A stretch of 64,000 bases of DNA from DATFDN01 sp963756495 (GCA_963756495.1 CAVWNS010000005.1:434001-498000); one strand, 5' to 3'; shown: positions 43,234 through 57,402, counted from the first letter of the stretch. Program-made: numbers and translations. Notes: generated by a model from the letters alone, not told the origin.

Positions 43234-43707
43234 CTAGTCCTTCCTGATCGTGAGTTGCCCGGCTTCCACTTTAGCTTTCAGATCAGAAATGGCCTGATCG
43301 CGGGCCTCATAGACTTTCTGTTTGGCTATTTCGCCCATTTTTTCGGAGAGGGCACCGAGATACTTATCCGGGTTTCTCGTAACTTCATTCCTTATAGACT
43401 TGTAAGCTCGCCATTTCAACAACTTGACATAAAGCGCCGACCCCAAAGAGACGGTCAGCGCCCAGCCTATGGTTGCCGCGATCTGTCGTTTTGTGATACT
43501 TACGACCCAACCCTCAATTTCAGACAGCGCCCCAAACTCTGCCAGCTTCATCGCCAAATTCCATGATGGAACGATGAAATTCGCCACAATGGCTTTCAGC
43601 GCCCAGCTAGCAATTGCCAGCGCGACCAGGACAATAAGCGCCGTGCTGGCCTTCCGGCCGAACCGCTCTTCAAACACTTCGATAATTCGGGCGAGGCTGA
43701 AATCCAC
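43234..43707 (-). CDS. Transposon passenger membrane protein of unknown function
   Basis: 157 residues from GTG 43707. Two hydrophobic segments (residues about 20-45, 'ALIVLVALAIASWALKAIVA', and about 75-95, 'ATIGWALTVSLGSALYVKLL'), then a long helical, charged cytoplasmic tail (about 100-157). Lower GC than the host genes. Not recognised as any named family. Confidence 0.55.
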   Translation of the reverse strand: MDFSLARIIEVFEERFGRKASTALIVLVALAIASWALKAIVANFIVPSWNLAMKLAEFGALSEIEGWVVSITKRQIAATIGWALTVSLGSALYVKLLKWRAYKSIRNEVTRNPDKYLGALSEKMGEIAKQKVYEARDQAISDLKAKVEAGQLTIRKD

Positions 43708-43823
43708 AACGTGAATTGTGCCTAGCTGCCCGCCTCCTCACAATCCCAGCAGCACTCAACCATAAGTGGCTAAATGCACGCTTCGCGTGAGCCCGCCGTG
43801 GTGGCGGTTGATACCTAATACCG

Positions 43824-44751
43824 GGTAGATGCAGTACGAGGCGGCCCCCAGCGCCAGCAGGGGCGGCGCGCGCAGCATCAAGGCCAGTCGGCGCAGCAGC
43901 CACATCCCCTGCCTGGTGTCCACCTCGCGCTGCGCGGCCAGGCAGAGCGTCCAGACCAGCGGCGCGGCGAGCTTGCCCAGCCCGCCCTGCGCGACGCACA
44001 GCACGGACGTGGCACACAGCACTAGCCCGAACCGCGCCGCGGCGCGGGGCGAGCCCGCGCTGGCCCAGCCGGCGCTGGCAACGCCCAAGGCGAAGTAGTG
44101 CGCCTTGTTCGGCAGGAAGGCGCGGCTGAACTGCCAGGTCTCGGGCGCGGCCCACGCCCAGGCCAGCGCGCCCGCCGCCAGCGCCAGGAACAGCCGCGCC
44201 AGCCCGGCCCGTCCGCTGCGCCGCAGGACCGGGGTCAGCAGCGCGATCAGGGCATAGAACTGCCACTCGGTACTCAGGCTCCAGGCGGCGCCGAGGAAAC
44301 TGACCCAGGCGCCCGGCAACGCCACGTTGGGCAGCAGGCCGTGGATCATGGTCAGATGCGCGCCGATCTCCGCCGCCCAGCGCGACGGCCAGCCGGTGGA
44401 CCAGATGGCGCGGCCCGGATCGCCCGGTGCCACCCAGGGCATCCAGGGCAGCGCCGTCGGCAGCGGCTGCACGGCCACCGCCAGCGCGAACACCGCCAGG
44501 AACGCCGGCAGGGTGCGAGCCGCGCGCGCCAGCAGGAAGCGGGCGCGGTCGTGGCCGAAGCTTTCCAGCGAGCGGACGATCACCATGCCGCTCAGCACGA
44601 AGAACAGGTCCACCGCCGCCTCGCCATGCGAGAACGGGTGCGTCATCCAGGTCGGCAGGGTGCAGAACGGCGCCATGTGCGAAACCAGCACGTACACCGC
44701 CAGCAGGCCCCGCAAGCCATCGAGGCACTCCAGCCGTCGCGCCACATCCAC
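43824..44751 (-). pseudogene. Acyltransferase family 3 gene, 5' part (split by transposon)
   Basis: Starts at GTG 44751. Shows the OafA/YrhL family start 'LECLDGLRGLLAVYVLVSHM', 'VDLFFVLSGMVIVRSLESFG' with the catalytic-type His region nearby, 'GAAWSLSTEWQFYALIALL' and multiple membrane helices, up to 'LGAASYCIY' where the transposon begins. 928 bp here plus 214 bp at 39942-40155 minus the 8-bp duplication gives 1134 bp, exactly 378 codons. Such enzymes O-acylate surface sugars; the gene is now probably inactive. Confidence 0.88.
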
Positions 44752-44938
44752 CTCCGCGGCCAGGATGGCGCGGATGCATTAAGGACCGGCGAATGCCGCG
44801 CAGGCGTGCTTCGATGACACGGTCGTCAACTCTTTCGGCCGCCCGAGGGAATGTGAGGCCCAGGTCATACCCGCCTCCTGTATGTCCCCATATCTTGCGC
44901 CCTGCGGGTCGCTGCCTCCGGAGTGAAGAGGTGCCTGG

Positions 44939-45343
44939 ATGCTGTCGGATTGTGCCGTCGAGGGCCTGCGCGTCCTGCTGGTCGAGGACGAGATGCTCGT
45001 TGCCGAGTTGTTCGCCGAGACGCTGCTGGCCGAGGGCTACGATGTCGCCGTCGCCCGCGACGGGCAGGAGGCGCTGAGCCTGTTTGCCGAGGCGGAGGTG
45101 ACCGGCCATCCCTATGATATCGTGGTCACCGACATGCGGATGCCGCGCATGGATGGACTGACGCTGACCCGCCGGCTGCGGGTCGATCACCCGGAGCTGC
45201 CGGTCGTGGTGGTCAGCGGCTATGTGCCGGCCGAGCAGCTCTCGGCGCTGACCACGCGCGCCCACGCGCCAGTGGTGGTCCTGTCCAAGCCCGTGAACCT
45301 GTCGCATCTCTGCACGGTGGTACGCTCGGCAAGCCGTCACTGA
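44939..45343 (+). CDS. Stand-alone response regulator receiver
   Basis: 134-residue single-domain receiver. Acidic pair in 'VLLVEDEMLVAELFAETLLA', phospho-acceptor in 'DIVVTDMRMPRMDGLTLTRR', Ser in 'VVVVSGYVPAE' and Lys in 'VVVLSKPVNL'. ATG 44939; GTGAAGAGG upstream gives a plausible ribosome site. No kinase nearby. Confidence 0.87.
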   Translation: MLSDCAVEGLRVLLVEDEMLVAELFAETLLAEGYDVAVARDGQEALSLFAEAEVTGHPYDIVVTDMRMPRMDGLTLTRRLRVDHPELPVVVVSGYVPAEQLSALTTRAHAPVVVLSKPVNLSHLCTVVRSASRH

Positions 45344-45346
45344 CGG

Positions 45347-45367
45347 GACCCGCTTCCCAGGCGGGTC
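45347..45367. terminator. Bidirectional hairpin between receiver and GST genes
   Basis: Perfect 7-bp arms GACCCGC and GCGGGTC with a 7-nt loop, between the stops of two convergent genes (45343 and 45366). No long T-run, so termination efficiency is uncertain. Confidence 0.4.
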
Positions 45368-46034
45368 AGAAATCCAGGTCGGTGTAATGCTCGGGTGGGG
45401 TGACGCCCAGCACGCGGTCGGCCAGCAGGCCGCGAAAGCTGGGGCGCGACTTCATCCGCGCGTACCAGTCCTTCGCGGCCGGCGAGACCGTCCAGTCCAC
45501 GTCGCCGATATAGTCGAGCGTGGACAGATGCGCCGCGGCGGCGAAATCGGCGAGCGACATGCTCGCCCCCGCCAGCCACCGCCGCGTCTCGCTCAGCCAG
45601 CCGACATACTCCAGATGGTGCCGGATGGCGGTGTAGCCGGTACGCAAGGCCCCCGCGTCGGGGTTGCCGCGTCCGAGCAGGCGCTTCATGTGCTTCTCGC
45701 CCACCAAGTTCCGCGTGACCTCGGTGGCGAACTTGCCGTCGAACCAGGCGACCAGCCGACGCACCTCGACCCGCTCGGCCAGGGTGGCGCCCAGCAGCGG
45801 CGTGTCGGGGTAGGCTTCCTCCAGGTATTCGCAGATGACCCCGGAATCGGGGATCACCATGGCGTTGTCCTCGATCAGGGTCGGGACCGTGCCGGCCGGG
45901 TTCAGATCGAGATACTCGGGCCGCCGCTCCCAGACCTTCTCGACCTCCGCCTCGAACGGCAGCCGTTTCTCGGCCAGCACCAGGCGGACCTTGCGCGAGA
46001 AGGGCGAGAGCGGCAGGTGATAGAGGGTGCGCAT
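45366..46034 (-). CDS. Glutathione S-transferase-family protein, FzlA-like
   Basis: 222 residues. Thioredoxin-like N-terminus 'LYHLPLSPFSRKVRLVLAEK', 'LNPAGTVPTLIEDNAMVIPD' and the all-helical C-terminal domain ending 'SRPSFRGLLADRVLGVTPPE'. The pattern 'KVWERRPEYLDLNPAGTVP' and 'CEYLEEAYPDTPLLG' is what I expect of the alphaproteobacterial FzlA group, GST-fold proteins that bind FtsZ filaments in division; a conventional GST is the alternative. Confidence 0.8.
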   Translation of the reverse strand: MRTLYHLPLSPFSRKVRLVLAEKRLPFEAEVEKVWERRPEYLDLNPAGTVPTLIEDNAMVIPDSGVICEYLEEAYPDTPLLGATLAERVEVRRLVAWFDGKFATEVTRNLVGEKHMKRLLGRGNPDAGALRTGYTAIRHHLEYVGWLSETRRWLAGASMSLADFAAAAHLSTLDYIGDVDWTVSPAAKDWYARMKSRPSFRGLLADRVLGVTPPEHYTDLDF

Positions 46035-46189
46035 CGCGGCCGTTTATCGCATCCGGCGACGCCGCGCACCAACAGCGTTAAGCTTGCCGAGTGCCGATCC
46101 GCGACCTCCTCGTGGCGTTCGCCGCCGCCGGTTCCACCATCACGCCTGCGCGTCTCCGCCCCGTGAGCCGGAATGGCCAGTAGGGCTTG

Positions 46190-47770
46190 TCAGTGCTGGG
46201 GCGCCCCTTGGCCCCCGCCAACTTGCGATCGGAGCAACAGGCCGAACGGAACCATGCAGAAGGCGAGCACGGCGAACAGCAGATAGACGTCGTTATAAGC
46301 AAGTACCTGTGATTGCTCCCGGAACACCTGATAGATCTGGGCGGTCGCTTCCTGCTGCGCCATTTTGGCGGCGCGGCCGAGGCCGATCAGCGTGCGCTCG
46401 TACTGTTCTTGCAGCGCCTGGAACGGCGGATACAGCGGCGTCATCCAGGCGGAGAGGTGGGAGCTGCGCGCCTGGGTCGATTGCTGCACGAGGGCCGTGC
46501 CGGTGGAGATGCCGACCGAGCCGAACACATTCCGGAACATGGTATTGAGGGCCGCCGCATCGCCACTCTGCTCGCGCCGCAAGCTGGCGAAGGCGATGGT
46601 GCTGATCGGTGCGAACAGGAACGCGAGCCCGGCGGTCTGCGCGGCGCGCATGAACATAAGCGTCCTGAAGTCGATGTTCGGCACTATCCTGCTGCAATAG
46701 ACGAACGACGCACCCATGATGGCGAACCCGGCCATGATGATGTAGCGGGTGGCGATGTATTTCATCATAAGGACGACCAGCGGGATCAGCACGATCACCG
46801 CGATGCCGCCTGGCGACAGGATCAGGCCGGCCAGCCACGCCGTGTAGCCGAGCACCTGCTGGGCGAATTGCGGGATCAGCACCGCGCTTGAATAGAGCAG
46901 GAAGCCGACCGCGCCGATCATCAGCGTGCCCACGGCGAAGTTGCGGTCGGCGAACACGTAGACGTCGACCACGGGCTTGCGGGCGACCAGCAGCCAGGCG
47001 ATCGCGCCGACGATCCCGATCAGCGCCCCGACCGCCATGATCCTGATGAAGGGCGAACCGAGCCAGTCCTCATCCTCGCCGCGGTCCATCATGATCTGGA
47101 GACAGCCAAGGCCGAGGGTGATGAGCGACAATCCGATGTAATCGACACTTTGCCGCCGCTTGCGTGCCCAGGGCGGGTCTTCGATCAGGGCGATCACGGC
47201 CAGCGCGGTGCCCAGCCCGACCGGAATGTTGATGAAGAAGATCCATCGCCAGGAGAACTGATCGGTGATGTAGCCGCCGAGCGTGGGGCCGAGCACGGGT
47301 GCGACGACGGTGGCGATCGTCGTCAGCGCGAACGCCTGGCTGCGCTTCTCCGGCGGGAAGGTATCGACGACGATCGCCTGCTGGCTCGGTTGCAGGCCGC
47401 CGCCGAAAAAGCCTTGCAGGAGGCGAAACAGGATCAGCTCGTCCAGGCTGCTTGCGATCCCGCACAGGAAGGAGCAGGCGGTGAAGGCGACGATACAGAT
47501 GGTGAAGTATCGCTTGCGGCCGAGCACGGTGGAGAGCCAGCCTGAAATGGTGAGCACGATGCCATTGGCGACCAGATAGGAGGTCAGCGCCCAGGTGGCG
47601 TCGTCGTAGCTGGACGCCAGGCTGCCCGCGATGTGCGGCAGCGAGACGTTGACGATGGTCGTGTCGAGCACCTCCATGAACGCCGCCAGGGTGACGGTGA
47701 CGGCGATCAGCCAGGGATTGGCGCGCGGCTTCCATTGCCTGTCTCCGCCGTTCGCCTCGGCGCCGCTCAT
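46190..47770 (-). CDS. DHA2-family multidrug efflux MFS transporter, EmrB-like
   Basis: 526-residue inner-membrane transporter with 14 predicted helices. Motifs: 'FMEVLDTTIVNVSLPHIAGS', 'SGWLSTVLGRKRYF' (loop 2-3) and 'APVLGPTLGGYITDQFSWRW' (motif C). Start overlaps the upstream adaptor gene's stop (ATGA at 47767-47770). With the adaptor it forms an EmrAB-type tripartite exporter; an outer-membrane TolC is not in the window. Confidence 0.92.
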   Translation of the reverse strand: MSGAEANGGDRQWKPRANPWLIAVTVTLAAFMEVLDTTIVNVSLPHIAGSLASSYDDATWALTSYLVANGIVLTISGWLSTVLGRKRYFTICIVAFTACSFLCGIASSLDELILFRLLQGFFGGGLQPSQQAIVVDTFPPEKRSQAFALTTIATVVAPVLGPTLGGYITDQFSWRWIFFINIPVGLGTALAVIALIEDPPWARKRRQSVDYIGLSLITLGLGCLQIMMDRGEDEDWLGSPFIRIMAVGALIGIVGAIAWLLVARKPVVDVYVFADRNFAVGTLMIGAVGFLLYSSAVLIPQFAQQVLGYTAWLAGLILSPGGIAVIVLIPLVVLMMKYIATRYIIMAGFAIMGASFVYCSRIVPNIDFRTLMFMRAAQTAGLAFLFAPISTIAFASLRREQSGDAAALNTMFRNVFGSVGISTGTALVQQSTQARSSHLSAWMTPLYPPFQALQEQYERTLIGLGRAAKMAQQEATAQIYQVFREQSQVLAYNDVYLLFAVLAFCMVPFGLLLRSQVGGGQGAPQH

Positions 47771-48917
47771 GTCGCGCCTTTCACGTTGACGATGGGCTCG
47801 ACCGAGATGCCGAGCGGCAGCGGCGGAGGCGGGTCATGACCGTCGTCGTCGAGGTCGATCTTCACCGGCACGCGGCGGACGATCTTGACGAAGTTGCCGG
47901 TGGCGTTCTCCGCCGGGAAGGCGCTGAACTCGGCACCCGAGCCCTTCTGGATGCTGTCCACATGCCCGTGCAGCTTGAGCGAGGGATAGGCATCGACGGC
48001 GATTTGCACCGGCTGGCCGGGGCGCATCCGGTTGAGCTGCGTCTCCTTGAAGTTGGCGGTGATCCAGATCACGGGCGAGACCAGCGACATGATCCGCTGG
48101 CCCTGTTGGACATAGGTGCCGACATCGACGGCGCGCTTCGTCACCCAACCGTCATAGGGCGCGGTGACGACCGTGCGGGAGAGGTTGAGTTCGGCCTGGG
48201 CCAGCTGCGCCTCGGCCTGCTTGACCGTGCCTTCGAGCTGGCCGACCTGCGACTGCACCTGGCCGATGCTTTGCGGCACCGGCTCCGCCTGCTGCACCTG
48301 CGCCTGGGCAAGGCCGACCTGCGCGTCCGCGCTGCGCAGGTTGGCGGTGGCATCATCCACTGCCTGCTGGGTGGTGGCGGATTTTGGCAGGCCGTGCTGG
48401 CGGTTGTAGTCCGCTTGAGCGCGTATCTGCATGGCCTCGGCGCTGATGAGCTGTGCCTGCGCCTGCGGCCAGCCGGGCCGGGAAATTCTTTTGCGCGATC
48501 TCCGCGCCGAAGCGGTTGCCGGCGAGCTGACCCTTGAGCGATCGTGAGCGCGCCTTGCGCCTGATCGCGTGCGTGAATGTAATCGCGCGGATCAATGTGG
48601 ATCAGTGCCTGCCCCTTGTGCACGAACTGGTTGTCAGTGATGTCGACGCTGACGACGTAGCCGCTGATTTGCGGGGCCATCTGCGCGGCGTAGCCGTCCG
48701 TATAGGCGTCGTCCGTGGTGACTTCGTTGCGGGTGGACCAGTAATACCACACGCCACCGGCGATCAGGATGACGGCGAAGACGGCGAGCCCGATCCAGAC
48801 GAACGGTCGCGCCCGCTTGCGCTGGCGCGCGTGATCGGGGTTCTCGTCGTCATGCGCCGACCGCTTGTCGCTATCGGCGTCGTTCGGCTCGGCCTGCCGC
48901 TGCTCGTCGAGGGGCAT
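47767..48917 (-). CDS. HlyD/EmrA-family efflux adaptor (two frameshifts)
   Basis: About 382-residue periplasmic adaptor. One N-terminal membrane helix (PFVWIGLAVFAVILIAGGVW), 'DDAYTDGYAAQMAPQISGYV', lipoyl/hairpin region, 'TVVTAPYDGWVTKRAVDVGT' and barrel 'VIWITANFKETQLNRMRPGQ'. Start ATG 48917 (MPLDEQRQAEPND). The frame breaks near 48540 and 48470; the middle piece reads 'LKGQLAGNRFGAEIAQKNFP'. The second break is an extra A in GCCGC-A-GGCG. Coupled to the EmrB-like gene. Confidence 0.87.
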
Positions 48918-49056
48918 GGGTTCGCTCAGCAAGGAACCGGATCGATATGGGAGGGCGGCGAGATCCCGCCACCCTCTGCGATGCAGCAATTACTGAAGCA
49001 GGCTCTGCCTGATGCTGACAGTTTCTACGGACAGGATATTTAGTCTGAGTTCTTCA

Positions 49057-53605
<4,549 letters not shown>

Positions 53606-53649
53606 AATGCCACTCTCTCTCGCGCTATTCGGCGGCCGAGCCGCACGGT

Positions 53650-55086
53650 TCATTCAGCGGCCACCGCCAGCGCCTGCCGCTGTTCGACATATTTGTGCAT
53701 CTGGTCCGCCGCGTCGCGACCGTCGCGGATCGCCCACACCACCAGGCTGGCGCCGCGCACGATGTCGCCGGCGGCGAACACGCCCGGCAGGCTGGTCATG
53801 AACGTGCGGTGGCTGATCTTCAGGGTGCCCCACCGCGTCACGCCCAGCGCGGGATCGCCGAACATCACCGGCAGGTCCTCCGGGTCGAAGCCCAGCGCCT
53901 TGATGACGAGGTCGGCGCGCACCGTGAAGTGGCTGCCCGCGATCGGCTCCACCGACTGCCGGCCCGTCGCGTCCGGCAGGCCGAGGTGCATCCGCACGGC
54001 CCGCACCCCGCTCACCTGCCCGTCGCCCAGGAACGCCTCGGGCGCGGAGAGCCACACGAACTCGATGCCCTCCTCCTCGGCGTTCCTCACCTCGCGCATG
54101 GAGCCCGGCATGTTGGCGCGGTCGCGCCGATACAGGCACTTCACGCTCCTGGCGCCCTGGCGGACGGCGGTGCGCACGCAATCCATCGCGGTGTCGCCGC
54201 CGCCGATCACCACCACGTCCTTGCCGCGCGCATCGAGCAGGCCGGAGGCGAAGTCGGGCACCACGTCGCCCAGATTCTCCCGGTTGGACGCAATCAGGTA
54301 ATCAAGCGCGGCGACGATCCCCTGAAGGCCGACGCCGGGGCCGCCCAGTTCGCGCGCCTTGTAGACGCCGGTGGCGATCAGCACCGCGTCGTGGCGCGCA
54401 CGCAGTTCGGCGAACGCCACGTCCGTGCCCACCGCGCAGTCACGCTCGAAGCGGATACCGGATTCCGCCAGCAGGGCGTGCCGGCGCAGCACGACCGGCT
54501 TCTCCAGCTTGAAGTTCGGGATGCCGTAGATCATCAGCCCGCCGACCCGGTCGTGGCGGTCATAGACGGTCACGTCGTAGCCGCGCCCCCGCAGCATGCC
54601 CGCCGCCGACAGGCCGGCGGGGCCGGCACCGATGATGCCGACGGAGCGGTCCAATTCGCGACGCGGCCGGATCGGTCGCACCCAGCCCCGTTCGAACGCC
54701 GTGTCGGTGATGTAGCGCTCGACGGCGCCGATGGTGACGCTCTCGTATCCCTTCTCGATGACGCAGTTGCCCTCGCACAGCCGGTCCTGCGGGCAGATGC
54801 GGCCACAGACCTCGGGGAAGCTGTTGGTCGCGGCGTTGACTTCGTACGCCTCCTCCAGGCGACCCTCGGCAGTCAGCTTGAGCCAGTCGGGGATGTTCTG
54901 CTGCAACGGGCAGTGGACCGAACAGAACGGCACCCCGCACTGGCTGCACCGGCTGGCCTGCCGGGCGGCCTCGGCCTCGGCGAACTCGCGGTAGATCTCG
55001 CCGAAATCGGCGCGCCGCTCCTCCACCGCCCGCTTGGACGGCATCTGTTGCGGCACATTCACGAACCGCAGCATCCGCTCCGTCAT
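53650..55086 (-). CDS. gltD: Glutamate synthase (NADPH) small subunit
   Basis: 478-residue flavoprotein that passes electrons from NADPH to GltB. Start ATG 55086 (MTERMLRFVNVPQQMPSKRA). N-terminal cysteines for 4Fe-4S clusters ('CSQCGVPFCSVHCP', 'CGRICPQDRLCEGNC'), FAD loop 'VGIIGAGPAGLSAAGML' and NADPH loop 'VVVIGGGDTAMDC'. gltD precedes gltB, the reverse of the enterobacterial order. Confidence 0.94.
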   Translation of the reverse strand: MTERMLRFVNVPQQMPSKRAVEERRADFGEIYREFAEAEAARQASRCSQCGVPFCSVHCPLQQNIPDWLKLTAEGRLEEAYEVNAATNSFPEVCGRICPQDRLCEGNCVIEKGYESVTIGAVERYITDTAFERGWVRPIRPRRELDRSVGIIGAGPAGLSAAGMLRGRGYDVTVYDRHDRVGGLMIYGIPNFKLEKPVVLRRHALLAESGIRFERDCAVGTDVAFAELRARHDAVLIATGVYKARELGGPGVGLQGIVAALDYLIASNRENLGDVVPDFASGLLDARGKDVVVIGGGDTAMDCVRTAVRQGARSVKCLYRRDRANMPGSMREVRNAEEEGIEFVWLSAPEAFLGDGQVSGVRAVRMHLGLPDATGRQSVEPIAGSHFTVRADLVIKALGFDPEDLPVMFGDPALGVTRWGTLKISHRTFMTSLPGVFAAGDIVRGASLVVWAIRDGRDAADQMHKYVEQRQALAVAAE

Positions 55087-55125
55087 GCTTCGTCCCCCGT
55101 CGCCCAACCCATTTTCGGCACGCCG

Positions 55126-55154
55126 GTTGCGTGCACATGATGCAGTTGCGTGCA
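55126..55154. promoter_or_regulatory. Direct repeats upstream of gltD
   Basis: GTTGCGTGCA occurs at 55126-55135 and 55145-55154 (19-bp period, about two helical turns) 40-70 bp upstream of the gltD start. Spacing on one helical face suggests a dimeric or cooperative regulator of the gltDB operon. The protein is unknown. Confidence 0.4.
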
Positions 55155-55265
55155 TCGCACCTTTCGAATGCACCTTAGCGCATCCGCATCGGGTTGGCGA
55201 GAGGAGGCAGGTTAATTAGGCCTAGGTTGCTGACCTATTATTAGGGGAGCGTGCCAGGAGCGATG

Positions 55266-56264
55266 TCATACGTTCCGGTCGCTCTGTGAAAATAGGTCCG
55301 AAGTGTTGCCTTTTGGCTCGTGCGGATAGACGACCCGACCACCGCCGGACCGGTACCGCCGCAGATAGGTCGGCACCACCATCTCCACCGGGGTCGGCAC
55401 GATGCCAAGTTCGACCAGCCCCGGCATCCCGGCGGCCACCACGTTGTCGCGGGCGAGCATCTTCAGCTGGTCGCGCGTCAGCGGTTGGCCGGGTGCCTTT
55501 TCCATGAGCGTCGCCATCAGCCCCGCCACGCCGTTCGGCACGCCGATCAGCGGGCGGTGTCGCCCGGTCTGCTCCAGCACGTAGGCAAGTAGCTCACGGA
55601 ATGACCAGACACGCGGCCCGCCCAGCTCAAAAATTGTGCCGCCCGCCCCAGCCCGCGCCAGGGTCGCCATCACGGCGTCGGCCACGTCGCCGACATAGAC
55701 CGGCTGGAAGCGGGTGGAACCGGAGAACACCGGCATCACCGGCGCAAACAGGGCCATGCGCGCGAAGCGGTTGAAGAACTGGTCCTCCGGCCCGAAGACC
55801 ACCGAGGGACGCAAAATGGTCGCGTCCGGGAAGTGCTGGCGGACCGCCTGCTCCCCGGCGGCCTTGGATGCGCCATACCGGCCGGGGCTCGCCGGGTCGG
55901 CGCCGATGGCGGACAGGTGGACCAGCCGGAACACCCCCGCGGCCGCGGCCAGCCGCGCCACCCGCCCGGCTCCCTCGGCATGGATCGCCTGGAACTCCCC
56001 GGCATGGCGCTCGGCCAGGATGCCGACCAGGTTCACCACCAGGTCCGCCTGCTCCACCGCCCGGTGCACGGCCGCCTCGTTGGTCACGGAGGCATGCAGC
56101 GGCACGATCTGCCCGACCGCGCCGGTCACGCGCAGGAACCCCGCGTGGGCCGGATCGCGCACCGCCACGCGCACCACGTAGCCTTTCTGGGCGAGCCGCT
56201 GCACCACGTAGCGCCCGATGAACCCCGAGCCGCCGAAGACCGTCGCCACGCTGCGTGTCGCCAT
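55266..56264 (-). CDS. Complex I NDUFA9-like NAD(P)-binding protein
   Basis: 332-residue atypical short-chain dehydrogenase. 'VATVFGGSGFIGRYVVQRLA' is the nucleotide-binding start; 'LVHLSAIGADPASPGRYGAS' and 'ILRPSVVFGPEDQFFNRFAR' are typical of the NDUFA9 group linked to complex I assembly in alphaproteobacteria. The usual Tyr-x3-Lys active site is present as YGASK. Stands alone. Confidence 0.87.
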   Translation of the reverse strand: MATRSVATVFGGSGFIGRYVVQRLAQKGYVVRVAVRDPAHAGFLRVTGAVGQIVPLHASVTNEAAVHRAVEQADLVVNLVGILAERHAGEFQAIHAEGAGRVARLAAAAGVFRLVHLSAIGADPASPGRYGASKAAGEQAVRQHFPDATILRPSVVFGPEDQFFNRFARMALFAPVMPVFSGSTRFQPVYVGDVADAVMATLARAGAGGTIFELGGPRVWSFRELLAYVLEQTGRHRPLIGVPNGVAGLMATLMEKAPGQPLTRDQLKMLARDNVVAAGMPGLVELGIVPTPVEMVVPTYLRRYRSGGGRVVYPHEPKGNTSDLFSQSDRNV

Positions 56265-56323
56265 GCCCCACCTCTTGCCCCTGCCGCCTGATTAGGCGCG
56301 GGCGCGCGCCGCCTCAAGCCGGG

Positions 56324-57376
56324 TCAGGCGCGGGCGGCCGTGCGGAAGCCCTGGAACCGGTGCGGGATGCGCCGCACCGCCTCGATCACCCAAAGCCGCG
56401 TCGCCGGCGGGTCGTCGGGCAGGAAGTCCAGCGACACGGTATCGACCAGGCCGCCGAACCGCGCCGCGATCGCCTCGGCGATTCCGTCATAGGGCGCCCG
56501 CGCGGTGAACAGGTCGAGGACCTCGTCGGAGATTTGCGCGGCCATCTCGCCCCATTTTCCCTCGCGCGACATCTGGTTGAGCCGCACGCCGAGATCAGCC
56601 AGGCCGTGGATGTCGAACACGCCGCGATAGGCCGGGGTGGAGCCGTAGAAGGCGATGCGATAGCGGATCGTCTCCGCCGCCTCGCGCACCGCCGCCTCGT
56701 CGGGACCGGTGGCGACGAAGCCGCCGCCGGTGATCTCGAATGCCTCGCGCGGCTTGCCGGCAGCAGCCAGCTCGGCCTCGAGTTGCGGCATCACCACCTG
56801 CTCCAGATAGGCGCGGGTGGCGAAGCTGTGCAGCCGGACGCTGTCGGCCAGGCGCGCGGCGGTGCGCGTCATCAACGGCCCGACCGCCGCCAGCGCCACC
56901 GGCGGCAGAGGCAGGCCAACGCGCGGCGGGGTGAACTCGGGCGTCATCAGGGTGAAGCTGTAGTGCTTGCCCCGATAATCGAGCTTCTCGCCGAACTCCC
57001 AGCAGCGGAAGATCGCGCGCACCGCCTCGATATACTCGCCCATGCGCGCGGCCGGCGCGACCCAGGGCACGCTGAACCGGCGCTCGTTGTGCGCGCGGAC
57101 CTGGCTGCCGAGGCCGATCACGAAGCGGCCGGCGGAGTGGCGGTGCAGGTCCCAGGCCTGGTTGGCGACGATCATCGGGCTGCGCGGGAAAGCGATGGCG
57201 ACCGAGGTCGCGAGCTGGGCGTGCGTCGTGGCCAGCGCCGCGAAGGCCAGCGGCGTGAACGGGTCGTGGCGCAGCTCGCTGCTGGTGATCGCGTCCGCGC
57301 CGTCCTCCTCGGCCTGACGCGCGAACGCGGCGCACGCACGCCAGTCCTCGACCGGCAAGCCCATCGACACCCGCAT
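56324..57376 (-). CDS. LLM-class F420/flavin-dependent oxidoreductase
   Basis: 350-residue luciferase-like enzyme. Start ATG 57376 (MRVSMGLPVEDWRACAAFAR). 'TSVAIAFPRSPMIVANQAWD', 'GRFVIGLGSQVRAHNERRFS' and 'GGGFVATGPDEAAVREAAET' match a TIGR03617-like subgroup. Whether it uses F420 or FMN is not certain; alphaproteobacteria rarely make F420. It follows a GST gene by 26 bp on the same strand. Confidence 0.83.
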   Translation of the reverse strand: MRVSMGLPVEDWRACAAFARQAEEDGADAITSSELRHDPFTPLAFAALATTHAQLATSVAIAFPRSPMIVANQAWDLHRHSAGRFVIGLGSQVRAHNERRFSVPWVAPAARMGEYIEAVRAIFRCWEFGEKLDYRGKHYSFTLMTPEFTPPRVGLPLPPVALAAVGPLMTRTAARLADSVRLHSFATRAYLEQVVMPQLEAELAAAGKPREAFEITGGGFVATGPDEAAVREAAETIRYRIAFYGSTPAYRGVFDIHGLADLGVRLNQMSREGKWGEMAAQISDEVLDLFTARAPYDGIAEAIAARFGGLVDTVSLDFLPDDPPATRLWVIEAVRRIPHRFQGFRTAARA

Positions 57377-57402
57377 GATCGTCCCTTCCGAGGCTGCGTG
57401 AT

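Larger units (their letters stand above)
40156..43823. mobile_element. IS1595-family transposon with passenger genes (3668 bp)
   Basis: Terminal inverted repeats of 26 bp: left 40156-40181, right 43798-43823 (complement), two mismatches; both begin CGGTATT and share CAACCGCCACCAC. An 8-bp target duplication GGTAGATG flanks it. Inside, left to right: unknown protein (+), antitoxin (+), RES toxin (+), ISXO2-like transposase (-), DUF6471 protein (+), membrane protein (-). GC and codon use are lower and more mixed than outside, clearest at 40700-41880 and 43220-43720. The IS1595 family is known to include members with passenger genes. It has split an acyltransferase gene. Confidence 0.9.

Noticed and set aside
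45347..45367. Strong rho-independent terminator
   Set aside because: The hairpin is perfect but lacks a T-run on either strand, so it is listed only as a weak bidirectional candidate.
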